64,000 bases of DNA from Neolewinella xylanilytica (GCF_002934605.1 NZ_PTJC01000006.1:1488001-1552000), one strand, 5' to 3'; counted from the stretch's first letter, positions 34,611-45,646 are shown. Translations and numbers: made by a program. The notes: generated by a model from the sequence alone, not told the origin.

Positions 34611-36686
34611 TCATTCCTCCAGCTCCATCTTTTCGGCCACGAGCGTGCGCTTGATCAGGTGATACGTTTCTTCCTGGCTGCGGATCGACAGATCGCTCCC
34701 GCCCCGGTAGTAGGTATTGCCCTGTTGATCGCTCAGTAGCCTGGACTTGACATTGTCGGCGAGCTGGATGTCGATGATCTCCAGGATTTTATCCTTGATC
34801 TCCTCGTCGTAAATGGGGAAGGTGGTTTCGACCCGGTGACTGAGGTTGCGGGTCATGAAATCGGCCGAGGACAAATACAGCAGTTCCTCACCGGAATGGT
34901 GGAAGTGGAATACCCGCGCGTGCTCCAGATAGCGGTCCACGATGCTAACCCCGTGGATGTTCTCGCTGTACCCCTTTCGGCCCGGTACCAGGCAGCAGAT
35001 CCCGCGAACGATCAGGTTGACCATCACGCCGGCCTGGCTGGCCTGGTAAAGGAGCTCGATCATGGCTTTGTCCTGAAGGCTGTTCATCTTGAGCGTCATC
35101 GCGGCGGGGCGCCCGGCTTCCGCTTCGGCGATCTCGTATTCGATCAGCCCCTCCAGTCCGCTGCGCAGGTTGAATTGACCGACCATCAGGTGCTTAAAGG
35201 GCTCGTCGGGGATCATGACGTTTTCCAGGAAACTGAAGATGCGGGACACCTCGCTGGTCAGCCGATCGTCAGCCGTGAAGATACCGAAGTCGCTATAGAT
35301 CTTAGCGGTATCCTCGTGGAAGTTGCCGGTAGATAAATAATTGTAAATCCGTTCTTTACCGTTTTCGACCCGACGTACCAGTGCAAGCTTGGAATGGACC
35401 TTCACTCCCGGAAAACTATAGTGTACGTGGACGCCCGCTTCCTCGAGCTTTTCGCCCCAGCGCAGGTTGGCCTCCTCGTCGAAACGGGCCTTTACCTCGA
35501 TAAATACGCTGACCTGTTTCCCCAGGGCGACGGCGCGCATGAGCGCCTGCATAATGCGGGACTTTCGGGCCACCCGGTACTGGACGATCTTTATGTGACT
35601 GACGGCGGGGTCTTCCGCGGCCCGCTCGAAGAACCGGACTACCGATTCGTAGCTGTGGTACGGGTAGTGCAGCAGGTGATCGGAATCCTGCACCGCCTGC
35701 CAGAAGTCTTCGGCTTCCTCCAGGGCGGGGTAGGGAAGCGGCGGCTGCGGGGTGTACTGCAGCTTATTCATCCCGAAGGTGGGGAAGGAGAAGAAGTCGA
35801 AGTTGTTGTGGTACCGGCCCTCGGCCAGAATATCGTAGCGCTCCAGTTCGAAGGTATCCTCCAAATATTCCCGGAGCTGATCCGGCATGGTACGATCGTA
35901 AACGAAGCGGCTGGCCGGGCCGACGTGGCGGCGGTTGAGGCTCGTCTTGATCTTGGCCAGCAAGTCGCCGGAGAATTCGTCGTCGATGTACAGTTCCGCG
36001 TCCCGGGTGAGCTTGATGCTGTAGGTATCTTCGATCTCGTAACCCGGGAACATCCAACTGACGGAGTGGCGGACGATGTCGTCCAGCATAATGATGTTCC
36101 GCTCCTCGTCGGTTCCCGGCAGCTCAATAAAGCGGGGCAGGTGATCGCTGGGAATCTTTACGATCGCGTAGGCCGTCTTTCCCTTGATTTTGTCCTTCAT
36201 CAGGATAGAGAGGTACAACTGCGCATTGTTGAGGAACGGCCGCACCATGTCCTTGATCAGCAGTACCGGCTGTACGTAGGGGAGCATGTATTCCCGGAAG
36301 TAGCTCTGGACGAATTCCTGGTCTTCCTCCGTCATATCGAGGCGGCGTTTCAGGTGAATCCCGTGCTTGGCTAATTGGGGGATCAGCTTCTTTTCGAAAA
36401 TCCGGCTGAATTCCTCCTGCTGCCGGTTGACGATCCGCTGGATGGTCCGGACGGTCTGCTTCGGGCTGATGTCGAGCTCCCGTTTGGTTTTCTTATTGAC
36501 CCGCAGCAGGTTGCGGTGGTTCGCCATACGTACCCGGAAGAATTCGTCGAGGTTAGAGCTATAGATAGCCAGGAACTTGAGGCGCTCGAAGAGCGGGAGG
36601 CTCTCGTCCTTGGCTTCCTGCAGTACCCGGTGGTTGAAGGAAAGCCAGCTTATATCGCGGGGAATTACCGGGTAATCGTTTTTCAT
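34611..36686 (-). CDS. ppk1: Polyphosphate kinase 1
   Basis: Makes inorganic polyphosphate from ATP at the membrane. 691 residues from the ATG at 36686, the usual size. An upstream ATG at 36764 would overlap the DUF72 gene and add 26 unmatched residues. The N domain starts PVIPRDISWLSFNHRVLQEA, followed by SNLDEFFRVRMANH. The phospho-histidine is probably H431 in GVKVHSKLALV, and a second PLD-like block is YLSTGNFHEDTAKIYSDFG. It lies 19 bp after the DUF72 gene and is probably co-transcribed with it. Confidence 0.96.
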   Translation of the reverse strand: MKNDYPVIPRDISWLSFNHRVLQEAKDESLPLFERLKFLAIYSSNLDEFFRVRMANHRNLLRVNKKTKRELDISPKQTVRTIQRIVNRQQEEFSRIFEKKLIPQLAKHGIHLKRRLDMTEEDQEFVQSYFREYMLPYVQPVLLIKDMVRPFLNNAQLYLSILMKDKIKGKTAYAIVKIPSDHLPRFIELPGTDEERNIIMLDDIVRHSVSWMFPGYEIEDTYSIKLTRDAELYIDDEFSGDLLAKIKTSLNRRHVGPASRFVYDRTMPDQLREYLEDTFELERYDILAEGRYHNNFDFFSFPTFGMNKLQYTPQPPLPYPALEEAEDFWQAVQDSDHLLHYPYHSYESVVRFFERAAEDPAVSHIKIVQYRVARKSRIMQALMRAVALGKQVSVFIEVKARFDEEANLRWGEKLEEAGVHVHYSFPGVKVHSKLALVRRVENGKERIYNYLSTGNFHEDTAKIYSDFGIFTADDRLTSEVSRIFSFLENVMIPDEPFKHLMVGQFNLRSGLEGLIEYEIAEAEAGRPAAMTLKMNSLQDKAMIELLYQASQAGVMVNLIVRGICCLVPGRKGYSENIHGVSIVDRYLEHARVFHFHHSGEELLYLSSADFMTRNLSHRVETTFPIYDEEIKDKILEIIDIQLADNVKSRLLSDQQGNTYYRGGSDLSIRSQEETYHLIKRTLVAEKMELEE

Positions 36687-36705
36687 AACTGTGAAAGCGG
36701 TTGAT

Positions 36706-37614
36706 CTAAAAGAAACGTAGCTGCTCGGGGCCCTGTAGCGCCTGGGGTCCGCGGGTGTCTGCAAAATTCATCGTTTGCAAACGTTCCGCAAACCAGGCGG
36801 CAATATCCGGAGCCAGTACGTTGTCGGGCTGATGGGGAAAGATATAGTTTTCCGGCAGATTCCACTTTTGCAGCTTATCCGCCCATTCCGTCAGCCGGGT
36901 ATAGTCGCTGTCGATCAGCCCGTTTCCGACGAAGCGAATCATGGTGTGCGGAGCGGTCACGTAACCGTGCAGCACGTCCCGCCGCCCGGCTACGTCGGTG
37001 ATCACGGCGGCCACCCGATTGGCAGCCAGGGTGTCCATAAGCGATTCGGTGGCGAAGGGGTCGGCAAACCAACTCTCGTGACGGACTTCCACCGCCAGGG
37101 GAAGCACCCTCGGCCATCGTTCCAGATAGCGGCCGAGCAGGGGGAGGCGGTCCGCTCCGAAGTGGGGGGGCAGTTGCACGAAAGCACAACCCATTTTTTC
37201 CCGCAACCCGTCCAGCGCGGCCACGAATCGCTGTAGTCCGTCACCGCCCGCCCCGAGGTCACGGCTGTGACTGATGAACTGGGGCACCTTCGGGCAAAAG
37301 CGGAAATCCGCGGGTACGCTCTCGTACCATCGGTCGATAGTCGCCGCATCTGGAATGCGGTAATGCGTGGTGTTCAACTCGATGGTGTTGAACTGTTCTC
37401 CGTAGTGCCGGAGGAAATCGCCGGCCTTGGCGTTCTCGGGATACCATTTTCCCACCCATTCCTTCATGCCCCAGCCGGTGGCACCGATGTAGACCTGGGG
37501 TTTACCGGCGCCACTTCCCAATTCGTAGCGGTCCAGCCGGGCGGCATTGGCGAGCGGTTCCACGGGTAATTGGTAATCTATCCGTTCCGGATCGGGAACC
37601 TGGCCAAACTTCAT
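36706..37614 (-). CDS. DUF72 (YecE-like) family protein
   Basis: A 302-residue TIM-barrel-like protein of the DUF72 family. Family phrases visible: VYIGATGWGMKEWVGKWYP at about 41-59, FNTIELNTTHYRIPDAATIDRWYESVPADFRFCPKVPQFISH, GCAFVQLPPHF, LAVEVRHESWF and the C-terminal WADKLQ...YIFPHQP. Its biochemical role is unknown; similarity to AP-endonuclease-type barrels has been noted for the family. It is upstream of ppk1 with 19 bp between, so shared expression is likely. Confidence 0.9.
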   Translation of the reverse strand: MKFGQVPDPERIDYQLPVEPLANAARLDRYELGSGAGKPQVYIGATGWGMKEWVGKWYPENAKAGDFLRHYGEQFNTIELNTTHYRIPDAATIDRWYESVPADFRFCPKVPQFISHSRDLGAGGDGLQRFVAALDGLREKMGCAFVQLPPHFGADRLPLLGRYLERWPRVLPLAVEVRHESWFADPFATESLMDTLAANRVAAVITDVAGRRDVLHGYVTAPHTMIRFVGNGLIDSDYTRLTEWADKLQKWNLPENYIFPHQPDNVLAPDIAAWFAERLQTMNFADTRGPQALQGPEQLRFF

Positions 37615-37744
37615 TTAACGGATAATCTTGGGTGAAGAGAGTGAAAACCCAATAAATGAGGCGTAAGTTCGGTTGGTACTGATGTTATTTCGGCAGTTCG
37701 TTTTTGCGAGCTGCGTGTATTCGGTTTCACTCACCCACCTACCC

Positions 37745-39739
37745 ATGAGAACGATTATCGTCGGGCTACTAGTAGCTCTTGCCGCCTCCGGCTCCTTGTC
37801 CGCGCAAAAGTGGGGCAAGATCAAATTCGGTAAGGTCTCCGACGAGGAACTAGCGATTCAAACCGCTCCGACGGATTCCACCGCCGAGGCCTACGTGCTG
37901 TACCACCAACAGGATCTTTCCTTTAATTATTCGCAAGAAAAGGGAACGGTTATCCAGGAGAAGCATCATAAACGCACCAAGTTGTTCAAACCGTCCAGCT
38001 TCGGTCGGGCGGATGTGGCGATCCGTTTTCATCAGCGTAGCTCGGATATTGTCGGTCTGCGAGCCATTATTCACCTGCCGAACGGCGAGCGGGAGAAGAT
38101 TGGTGGTTCCCAGATTATCCGGGAAGATCTCAACGACCAGTGGCGGGTCGTCAAGTTCACGTTTCCGAAGGTGACACCCGGCGCGATCATTGAGTATGAG
38201 TATACCCTGGAGTACGACAACATCTTGGTTCCAACCCCCTTCGTCTTTCAGGAAGACGTACCGGTAGCCTACGCCGAGTTTACCGCCATGATCCCGGAAT
38301 ACTTTAACTACATCAGCCTGGGAACCCACGGCGCGTTTACGGTCAGCGAGAGCGAAACGACCTTGAACCAATTCGGACCGAGGTCACACCAGGCGTCAGC
38401 GACTGCAGACACCCGCACGCCCCACCTCCGTATGCGTTACGTCATGGAGGACATCCCCCCGTATGATATCCAACCGTACACCAATAATGCGTCGGACTAC
38501 CTACCCTGCGTCAAGCTGCAGCTGCGATCCGTGGAATACCCTAACCAGCCCATTGAGTACGTGCTGGGTGACTGGTTCGCTACCGCCAAGGAATTGGACG
38601 AGCATCCCACCTTCGGTAAGTGTTATTCGGCTTCGGGCGCTTCGAATACGCTTTGGGAGGAAGCGGAAGCCATCGTTCTGGCGGGCAAAACGGATAAAGA
38701 GAAGATCGATCGCGCCTACTATTTCATTTGTCAGCGCCTCCGCTGGAACCGGAATTATGGATTTACCGGAACCGACGTGCCGGATAACATACTTAAAAGC
38801 GGCACCGGTAACAGCGCCGATCTGAACCTCAGCTTACTCGCCCTGCTGCGGCGGGCGGGCGTCGATGCCTACCCGATGCTGGTATCGCTACGGGATGGGG
38901 GCAATCACATTGAAGTATATCCCATCATCGATCAGTTCGATCACATGATGGTCTACACCGAGGTCGACGGCCACCCCTACATTCTCGACGCCAACGGCGG
39001 CAGCCGTCCGCCGGGAGTCCCGCGGGTACAGGCCCTCAATCACCGAGCCTGGATCGCGCGCCCGGGTGCGCCCCAGTGGATCGCCCTGGAGATGCCACCC
39101 GCCCAGCAAATCGTAGTGGCCAAGGTCCAAGTCACGGCCGACGGACAGGCCGAAGCCGAGGTCAAGACCCGATTGAGTAGCTACTTCGCCTTCGAAGGGA
39201 GGGAACAATCCCGCACCGCCACCGAGCTATCCGGCCAGCCGATTGCGGCGGACATCATTTCCGTATTTCCAGAGGCCAAGGTGCTGGATCACCTCATCGA
39301 TCCCGCCGAACCGGTGAACGACAAGCTCGACTGCTCCTTCAAGATGACGGTACCCATTGCCGTTTCTACCGATGAATATCTGTACGTGCAGCCGATTCTG
39401 CTACGGTTGCTGGATCAGGAGCTCGATGACGTCGAAACCCGGGTCTACCCGGTCGACTTCGCCCATCCCTGGAAGAAGCAATTCATCTCCACGATTCAGC
39501 TACCCGAAGGCTACGTGGTCGAGGAGATGCCCCAAAATATCAAGTTGGTTTCCGAAGATCGCGGTATGGAAGCGACCTACACCGCCACGCTTCATCCCGA
39601 TAATTCCATTGCGGTCCGGTTTGCAATCAATCTCGATCAAACCGTCTATCCCGCAGCTGCCTACCCCACACTGCGCACCATGTACCGGCAGATTATCGAG
39701 CTGCAGGAAGCCCCCATTATCCTGAAAAAAGCAAAGTGA
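37745..39739 (+). CDS. DUF3857/transglutaminase-like secreted protein, catalytic Cys replaced (paralogue 1)
   Basis: A 664-residue exported protein (signal peptide 1-20, cleavage after LSA-Q) with an N-terminal DUF3857 domain, a transglutaminase-like core (about 270-420) and a C-terminal DUF2569/beta domain. In the core, G-N-S-A-D (S357) stands where paralogue 3 has G-D-C-K, so the papain-like nucleophile is gone while the His (DHMMVY) and Asp (DANG) regions remain. The ATG at 37745 places the signal correctly; an upstream GTG start would precede it with 24 odd residues. It is the first of three consecutive DUF3857 genes. The function is unknown; a binding or scaffolding role is plausible. 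Confidence 0.88.
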   Translation: MRTIIVGLLVALAASGSLSAQKWGKIKFGKVSDEELAIQTAPTDSTAEAYVLYHQQDLSFNYSQEKGTVIQEKHHKRTKLFKPSSFGRADVAIRFHQRSSDIVGLRAIIHLPNGEREKIGGSQIIREDLNDQWRVVKFTFPKVTPGAIIEYEYTLEYDNILVPTPFVFQEDVPVAYAEFTAMIPEYFNYISLGTHGAFTVSESETTLNQFGPRSHQASATADTRTPHLRMRYVMEDIPPYDIQPYTNNASDYLPCVKLQLRSVEYPNQPIEYVLGDWFATAKELDEHPTFGKCYSASGASNTLWEEAEAIVLAGKTDKEKIDRAYYFICQRLRWNRNYGFTGTDVPDNILKSGTGNSADLNLSLLALLRRAGVDAYPMLVSLRDGGNHIEVYPIIDQFDHMMVYTEVDGHPYILDANGGSRPPGVPRVQALNHRAWIARPGAPQWIALEMPPAQQIVVAKVQVTADGQAEAEVKTRLSSYFAFEGREQSRTATELSGQPIAADIISVFPEAKVLDHLIDPAEPVNDKLDCSFKMTVPIAVSTDEYLYVQPILLRLLDQELDDVETRVYPVDFAHPWKKQFISTIQLPEGYVVEEMPQNIKLVSEDRGMEATYTATLHPDNSIAVRFAINLDQTVYPAAAYPTLRTMYRQIIELQEAPIILKKAK

Positions 39740-39817
39740 TTCGGACCCCCCTTCACCGACGGAAACCCAGCGCCTTCGGTGGTCTAAACTTTAACTAAAG
39801 CGCGCTCAACCACCCAG

Positions 39818-39825
39818 TATCTTTA
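39818..39825 (+). promoter_or_regulatory. Putative -7 box TATCTTTA upstream of the second DUF3857 gene
   Basis: TATCTTTA matches TAnnTTTG except the last base and lies 40 bases before the ATG, inside the 126-bp gap after the first DUF3857 gene. It suggests that genes two and three also have their own promoter. Confidence 0.35.
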
Positions 39826-39865
39826 TTGGCCGGCTACGTCAAACCGACGATCCAATACACTTTTT

Positions 39866-41860
39866 ATGCCTCACCTGACCCTAGTGTTCGTATTCCTGGT
39901 TTCCATTACCCTGTCCGCTCAGGATATCCCCGATATACGATTTGGCATGGTCTCGGATGCGGACCGCCAACTCACTATCGCAGCCAACGACACCGCCGCG
40001 GAAGCCTACGTATTGTACAACCGGCTCACGCTGGACTTCAGCTATAGCGACATCGACGGGGCGGGGTTGATCGAGAAACACCATAAACGCATCAAGTTGT
40101 TACGCCCCGCTTCCTTTTCCCGGGCCGACGTGGTGCTGGCTTTCGACCGGGAATACGAGGAAATCGATGAAGTGGAGGCCTTTATCCACTTTCCTACGGG
40201 GGGAACGCTGCCGGTGCGCCCGGAAGCCATCATCCATGAAAACGACGGGGGGACGCGCGAGAAGATCAAATTCACCTTTCCGCAGGTCACCGAGGGCGTA
40301 ATCATCGAATACCGCTACACCCACAAAAGACGGAGTATCCTCATCCCCACGCCCTTCGAATTCCAGCAGGATATCCCCGTGCGGTGGGCACAGTACGATG
40401 CCATGATCCCCCCTTACTACGGTTACGTCACCCTCGGTACCGCCGATCTCGACGTGAAGCAAAGCAAGTTCACCAAACGCGCCTGGGGGCCGCGGATGAG
40501 TTCGGGGGCTTACAGTTCCAGCCAGCAGAAAATCGAGCACGCCGATGTAGTCTGGGCCATGCGGGATCTTCCGGCTTTCCGCTCCCAGCCGTACAGCAAC
40601 AATGCCTCCGATTATATCCCCAAAATTCAGTTGCAGCTCCAGAACATTACTTACCCGACCGGTGGAAAGCAGACGGTCTTCGGTGATTGGGAGGAGACCG
40701 TGAAGGAGTTGCAGGAGCGCCAGGACTTCGGCCGGTACTATCGCAACAAGATCAACTACGGCAAGGTCTGGAAGGCAGTCGAGCAAGAAATGACCGCGCT
40801 GCCGACCGACCGGGAAAAGATCACCGCCGCCTACCGCTTCGTGACCAAAAATATTAACTGGAACGGAGACTACTTTTTCCTGGCCACCGGCTCGCCCAAC
40901 CAGATATTCGACACCCGAATCGGCAACAGCGCCGACCTCAACATCATGCTGCTGAGCCTGCTGAACGAAGCCGGTATCGAGGCCCATCCGCTGTTGGTTT
41001 CGCTCCGCAATACCGGTGCTCCCATCGAACAGTACCCGCTGCTCGATCAATTCAACCACCTCATGGTGTACACCGAGGTAGACGGGTTGCCCCTACTTTT
41101 GGATGCCAACGATCCGAACCGCCCGCCCGGTCTTCCCCGGGAGGATGCGCTAAACCACCGGGCCTGGGTGGGAGACAAGGACAACCCCCGCTGGATCGAC
41201 ATCGAGGTGCCTTCTTCCCGGCAAGTGACGATGGTGGAAATGCACGTGGCACCGGACGGCCGTTCACAGACTAAGCTCAAGGGGCGGCTGGATAATTATT
41301 ACGCCTTCTCGGGGCGTAGCCGCCTGGCGGAGGAAACGGCGCCGGAAGCCGCGCCGGTGGTGCGGGAACTCGTCGCCCACCTACCGGAAACCCAGGTGAC
41401 CTCTTTCGAAGTAACCGACCAACAAATTGGCCGTCCGGAACAACTCGACTTCCAGGCCGAACTGATCGTTCCCGCCGGCCAGGCCATGAACGACTACCTG
41501 TATCTACAGCCGGTACTGCTACCCATGCTCGACGGCGAATTGGCCGATGCCGAGGAGCGGTTCCTGCCCATCGATTTTCCCTATCCGTGGGAGCAGCGCT
41601 ACATCGCCACCATCCACCTGCCCGAAGGCTACGACCTGGAAGAGGTTCCTTCTTCCCTTCGTCTTAAAACCGAAGATGGCAGCATGGGCGCCGTTTATTC
41701 CGTGCAGCAGGGCGTACCCGGCACGGTGACCATTTCCTTCACCGTGCAGATGGCCCGAACGCTTTACCTCGCCAAAGAGTATGGTGCCTTGCGGGACATG
41801 TTCCGGCGGGTAATCGAATTGCAGGAAACCCCGCTGGTACTGAAAAAAACGGCTAAATGA
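39866..41860 (+). CDS. DUF3857/transglutaminase-like secreted protein, catalytic Cys replaced (paralogue 2)
   Basis: A 664-residue close paralogue of the preceding protein: same domain order, same opening pattern after the signal (residues 1-17, cleavage LSA-Q), DIRFGMVSDADRQL against KIKFGKVSDEELAI, and the shared EKHHKR. It again has G-N-S-A-D in the core (S355) instead of a catalytic Cys, with His in FNHLMVY kept. This argues for tandem duplication after or with loss of catalysis. Its stop overlaps the start of paralogue 3 by 4 bp (ATGA), so those two are coupled. Confidence 0.88.
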   Translation: MPHLTLVFVFLVSITLSAQDIPDIRFGMVSDADRQLTIAANDTAAEAYVLYNRLTLDFSYSDIDGAGLIEKHHKRIKLLRPASFSRADVVLAFDREYEEIDEVEAFIHFPTGGTLPVRPEAIIHENDGGTREKIKFTFPQVTEGVIIEYRYTHKRRSILIPTPFEFQQDIPVRWAQYDAMIPPYYGYVTLGTADLDVKQSKFTKRAWGPRMSSGAYSSSQQKIEHADVVWAMRDLPAFRSQPYSNNASDYIPKIQLQLQNITYPTGGKQTVFGDWEETVKELQERQDFGRYYRNKINYGKVWKAVEQEMTALPTDREKITAAYRFVTKNINWNGDYFFLATGSPNQIFDTRIGNSADLNIMLLSLLNEAGIEAHPLLVSLRNTGAPIEQYPLLDQFNHLMVYTEVDGLPLLLDANDPNRPPGLPREDALNHRAWVGDKDNPRWIDIEVPSSRQVTMVEMHVAPDGRSQTKLKGRLDNYYAFSGRSRLAEETAPEAAPVVRELVAHLPETQVTSFEVTDQQIGRPEQLDFQAELIVPAGQAMNDYLYLQPVLLPMLDGELADAEERFLPIDFPYPWEQRYIATIHLPEGYDLEEVPSSLRLKTEDGSMGAVYSVQQGVPGTVTISFTVQMARTLYLAKEYGALRDMFRRVIELQETPLVLKKTAK

Positions 41861-43770
41861 GATTGCTTTTCTTTATCCCGTTGTTCCTTTTTTGCGCCGG
41901 AGCGCAGGTGAACGCCCAATCGGATGCGATTGCACTATTGGCTATTCCCGACAGCCTGCGGGAAAGTGCCCACTCCGTCATCCAGTCTTACGACCTGGAA
42001 TACGAGGTCACTTCCCCCCGTACGGCAACGGTCCGCTACCGCAAGGTCATTACCCTCCTGAACGGTAAGCACGATCGCGAACACCTAATCGGTGAGCGCT
42101 ACGATGGCGACACGAAAATTACCACTTTCGAGGTTGCCGCTACGGACGCGTTCGGACGAGCGTTCTTTACCGCGGCTAAACGGGATATCACCGACGAACG
42201 GATGAATAGTGACAACTTCCACGATGATTCCTGGGTCAAACACGTTACCGTGCCCGTAGTGAGCTACCCCGCTACGATTACGGTAACGGTGGAAAAAAAG
42301 CTGTCCGATTTCGCGATGATGAACTTCCCCAACTGGGTTCCCGTGGCGCGAAATCAATCCCTGATCGCATCCACTTTTGTGGCCAAAATCCCCCTGGAAA
42401 ACGAGATGCTATACCGCGGGGACGGGGTAGGGGAGCCGGAAATGACTTCCGATGGTAAGGTGAAGACCTACCGTTGGGAGATCCGAAATCGCACCGCCGA
42501 AGTGTCGGAGCCCCTTTGTCCGTCCGAATGGGAAACGCTCCCGCATGTTTTAATTGGACTGAATGATTTCCAGATCGACGACTACCGGGGCAGTTTCCGT
42601 AACTGGAATACCTTCGGTGGGTTCATCTACCGGATCATGGATGGGCTGGACGAGCTTCCCCCCCGACTCGTCGCCGAGGTACACGAAACCGTCGAGCCCG
42701 CTACCACCCGCCGGGATACGATTGACCGGCTCTACCGGTTTATGCAAAAACGATGCCGCTACGTCAGCATCCAACTCGGCATCGGAGGGTGGCAACCGTT
42801 CAGTGCCAGCTACGTTGATGAAAATCGCTACGGTGACTGCAAGGCCCTGAGCAATTATATGGGCGCCATGCTACGGGAGGTGGGCATCCCCTCTTTTCCC
42901 GTACTGATCCACCGGTCCGACCGCCCCTACCTGGACGTTCCGGAGGACTTCGCGATTTCCCTTTTCAACCACATGGTTCTGTACGTTCCCTCCGAGGATA
43001 TGTACCTGGAGTGTACCAGCACCGATGAGCCCACCGGCTATCTTTCCGACGATAAGGAAGACCGCAACGTCCTCTGGATCACCCCCGACGGTGGCCAGTT
43101 GGCCCGCACGCCATCCCTACGGCCGGGCGATCACGGGCACGTACGTTCCACCCGGCTAGCGATTACGGAAGCGAACGAAATGTCCTTCGATTACCGGGCT
43201 ACCTACTTCGGCGCGGCCCAGGAAACGTTCCGTCAGCTCGGCGCCTACATCGGCAATCGACAGGATCAGTTGGACTGGCTGCATCAGCATAACTATTTGC
43301 CGGATGTCACCGGAAGTGCCTACACCTATGAGGTATCGGAAGCGAGGCCCGAGGTAGAGATGGCGTATACTACCTCGCTGCGCAACCGCGTCCGCAAGAT
43401 GGGCAGCCGCAAGTTCGTCGCTGTCAATCCCTTCCCGATTGACTGGGTGCCCGATCAAATGACCGACCGTCAGCTACCGTTGGTATACTCGGATGCCCGC
43501 TACTTCGTCGATACCATCCGGATAACCTTCCCGGAAAATCTGGAAATCGAAACCGGACTCTTTACCGATCCGCTGGTGTACACCCACCCCGTAGGGGAGT
43601 ATCAGGCTAAAATCAAACTGGTAGGAAACGAAATCGTCTGGACACGGACGCTCCGGCTAGAGCCCGTTGAGTTACCGGCGGACGAGTACAATGCATTCCG
43701 GCAGTTTTTCGTGGATAAGGCGAAGGCCGAAAACCTCCAATTGGTTTTTAAGGAAAGACAAACGAAATAA
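41857..43770 (+). CDS. DUF3857/transglutaminase-like secreted protein with intact Cys (paralogue 3)
   Basis: A 637-residue exported protein (signal 1-20, cleavage after VNA-Q) of the same DUF3857 plus transglutaminase layout but more divergent. Here the core keeps a full catalytic set: Cys328 in YGDCKAL, His372 in FNHMVLYV and an Asp in ECTSTDEP. It could therefore cleave or cross-link peptide bonds in the periplasm, while its two upstream neighbours could not by this mechanism. It starts inside the stop of paralogue 2. The next gene is convergent, 8 bp away. Confidence 0.88.
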   Translation: MRLLFFIPLFLFCAGAQVNAQSDAIALLAIPDSLRESAHSVIQSYDLEYEVTSPRTATVRYRKVITLLNGKHDREHLIGERYDGDTKITTFEVAATDAFGRAFFTAAKRDITDERMNSDNFHDDSWVKHVTVPVVSYPATITVTVEKKLSDFAMMNFPNWVPVARNQSLIASTFVAKIPLENEMLYRGDGVGEPEMTSDGKVKTYRWEIRNRTAEVSEPLCPSEWETLPHVLIGLNDFQIDDYRGSFRNWNTFGGFIYRIMDGLDELPPRLVAEVHETVEPATTRRDTIDRLYRFMQKRCRYVSIQLGIGGWQPFSASYVDENRYGDCKALSNYMGAMLREVGIPSFPVLIHRSDRPYLDVPEDFAISLFNHMVLYVPSEDMYLECTSTDEPTGYLSDDKEDRNVLWITPDGGQLARTPSLRPGDHGHVRSTRLAITEANEMSFDYRATYFGAAQETFRQLGAYIGNRQDQLDWLHQHNYLPDVTGSAYTYEVSEARPEVEMAYTTSLRNRVRKMGSRKFVAVNPFPIDWVPDQMTDRQLPLVYSDARYFVDTIRITFPENLEIETGLFTDPLVYTHPVGEYQAKIKLVGNEIVWTRTLRLEPVELPADEYNAFRQFFVDKAKAENLQLVFKERQTK

Positions 43771-43778
43771 GGGGCGGA

Positions 43779-44051
43779 TCAGCTACCGATATGGATGCCC
43801 TTTTTCTGCTGCTCCTCGTCGATCCCCGCGTACAACCACTCCGAAAAGAGACCGTCGACCAAAGGCGCGATCACGTAGTTCAGCAAGGGAACCAGTACGG
43901 CCGTTTCCAGAATCAACTTCCACCAAAGCGGCTCCACTCCGAGCCACTGGAGTGCATACGCCACGGCAAGCAAGGGGGGGAAGAGCCCAAGCCACTTAAC
44001 CAGCATCAATTTCCAGGTAGGCGGCGTGGCGCCTTCGTTAGGTTTGCTCAT
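43779..44051 (-). CDS. Small two-helix membrane protein
   Basis: A 90-residue protein with two hydrophobic segments (about 20-38 and 44-64), a basic N-terminus (MSKPNEGATPPTWKLMLVKW) and a charged C-terminus (DEEQQKKGIHIGS). The pattern of a Pro-rich first helix (LFPPLLAVAYAL), then WKLILETAVLVPLLNYVIAPL and a final WLY resembles the membrane tail found after antibiotic-biosynthesis monooxygenase domains, but here without that domain. The role is unknown. Codon usage and the clean ATG make it a likely real gene. Confidence 0.7.
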   Translation of the reverse strand: MSKPNEGATPPTWKLMLVKWLGLFPPLLAVAYALQWLGVEPLWWKLILETAVLVPLLNYVIAPLVDGLFSEWLYAGIDEEQQKKGIHIGS

Positions 44052-44147
44052 GGGGGGAGTTTCTCATTCAACCCGGTCGTACGGTAAGGGTTGCGGAATT
44101 CCCGGCATATCAGAGTCTCCGCCGTTTTCCCTCCTCACCCAAATGGC

Positions 44148-44180
44148 AAGCCCCGAATACCGTCACGGTACCCGGGGCTT
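44148..44180 (-). terminator. Hairpin downstream of the ahcY repeat array
   Basis: Arms AAGCCCCG and CGGGGCTT plus inner TACCGT/ACGGTA with a 2-base mismatch form a stem of about 14 bp. It lies 120 bp beyond the ahcY stop, just past the tandem repeats. No strong T-run is present in either direction. It is probably the end of the ahcY transcript. Confidence 0.45.
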
Positions 44181-44193
44181 ACTAAAGAACTAT

Positions 44194-44302
44194 CCGGCGA
44201 AGCCGACTAAAAGACTAAAGAACTAAAAGACTACTACCCGGCGAAGCCGACTAAAAGACTAAAAGACTACTACCCGGCGAAGCCGACTAAAAGACTAAAA
44301 GA

Positions 44303-44309
<7 letters not shown>
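44194..44309 (-). repeat. Three-copy tandem repeat at the ahcY 3' end
   Basis: Copies start with CCGGCGAAGCCGACTAAAAG at 44194 (44 bp), 44238 (36 bp) and 44274 (about 36 bp, ending TAATACC). Each carries the mini-palindrome GGCGAAGCC. The last copy overlaps the ahcY stop codon. A related single copy (CCGGCGAAGCCGAGTAAAAG) is at 47581, also after a minus-strand gene. Confidence 0.85.
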
Positions 44310-45619
<1,310 letters not shown>

Positions 45620-45638
45620 ATTGCTTGATTTTAGCGTG

Positions 45639-45646
45639 TGAAGGTA
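45639..45646 (-). promoter_or_regulatory. Putative -7 box TACCTTCA for ahcY
   Basis: On the minus strand TACCTTCA ends 19 bases before the ahcY ATG, the same spacing as the box before the propeller gene (16648-16655). I see no structure resembling an SAH riboswitch in this leader. Confidence 0.3.

Noticed and set aside
35394-36374. 326-codon frame opposite ppk1
   Set aside because: A shadow of the well-supported ppk1 gene with no start context or motif.
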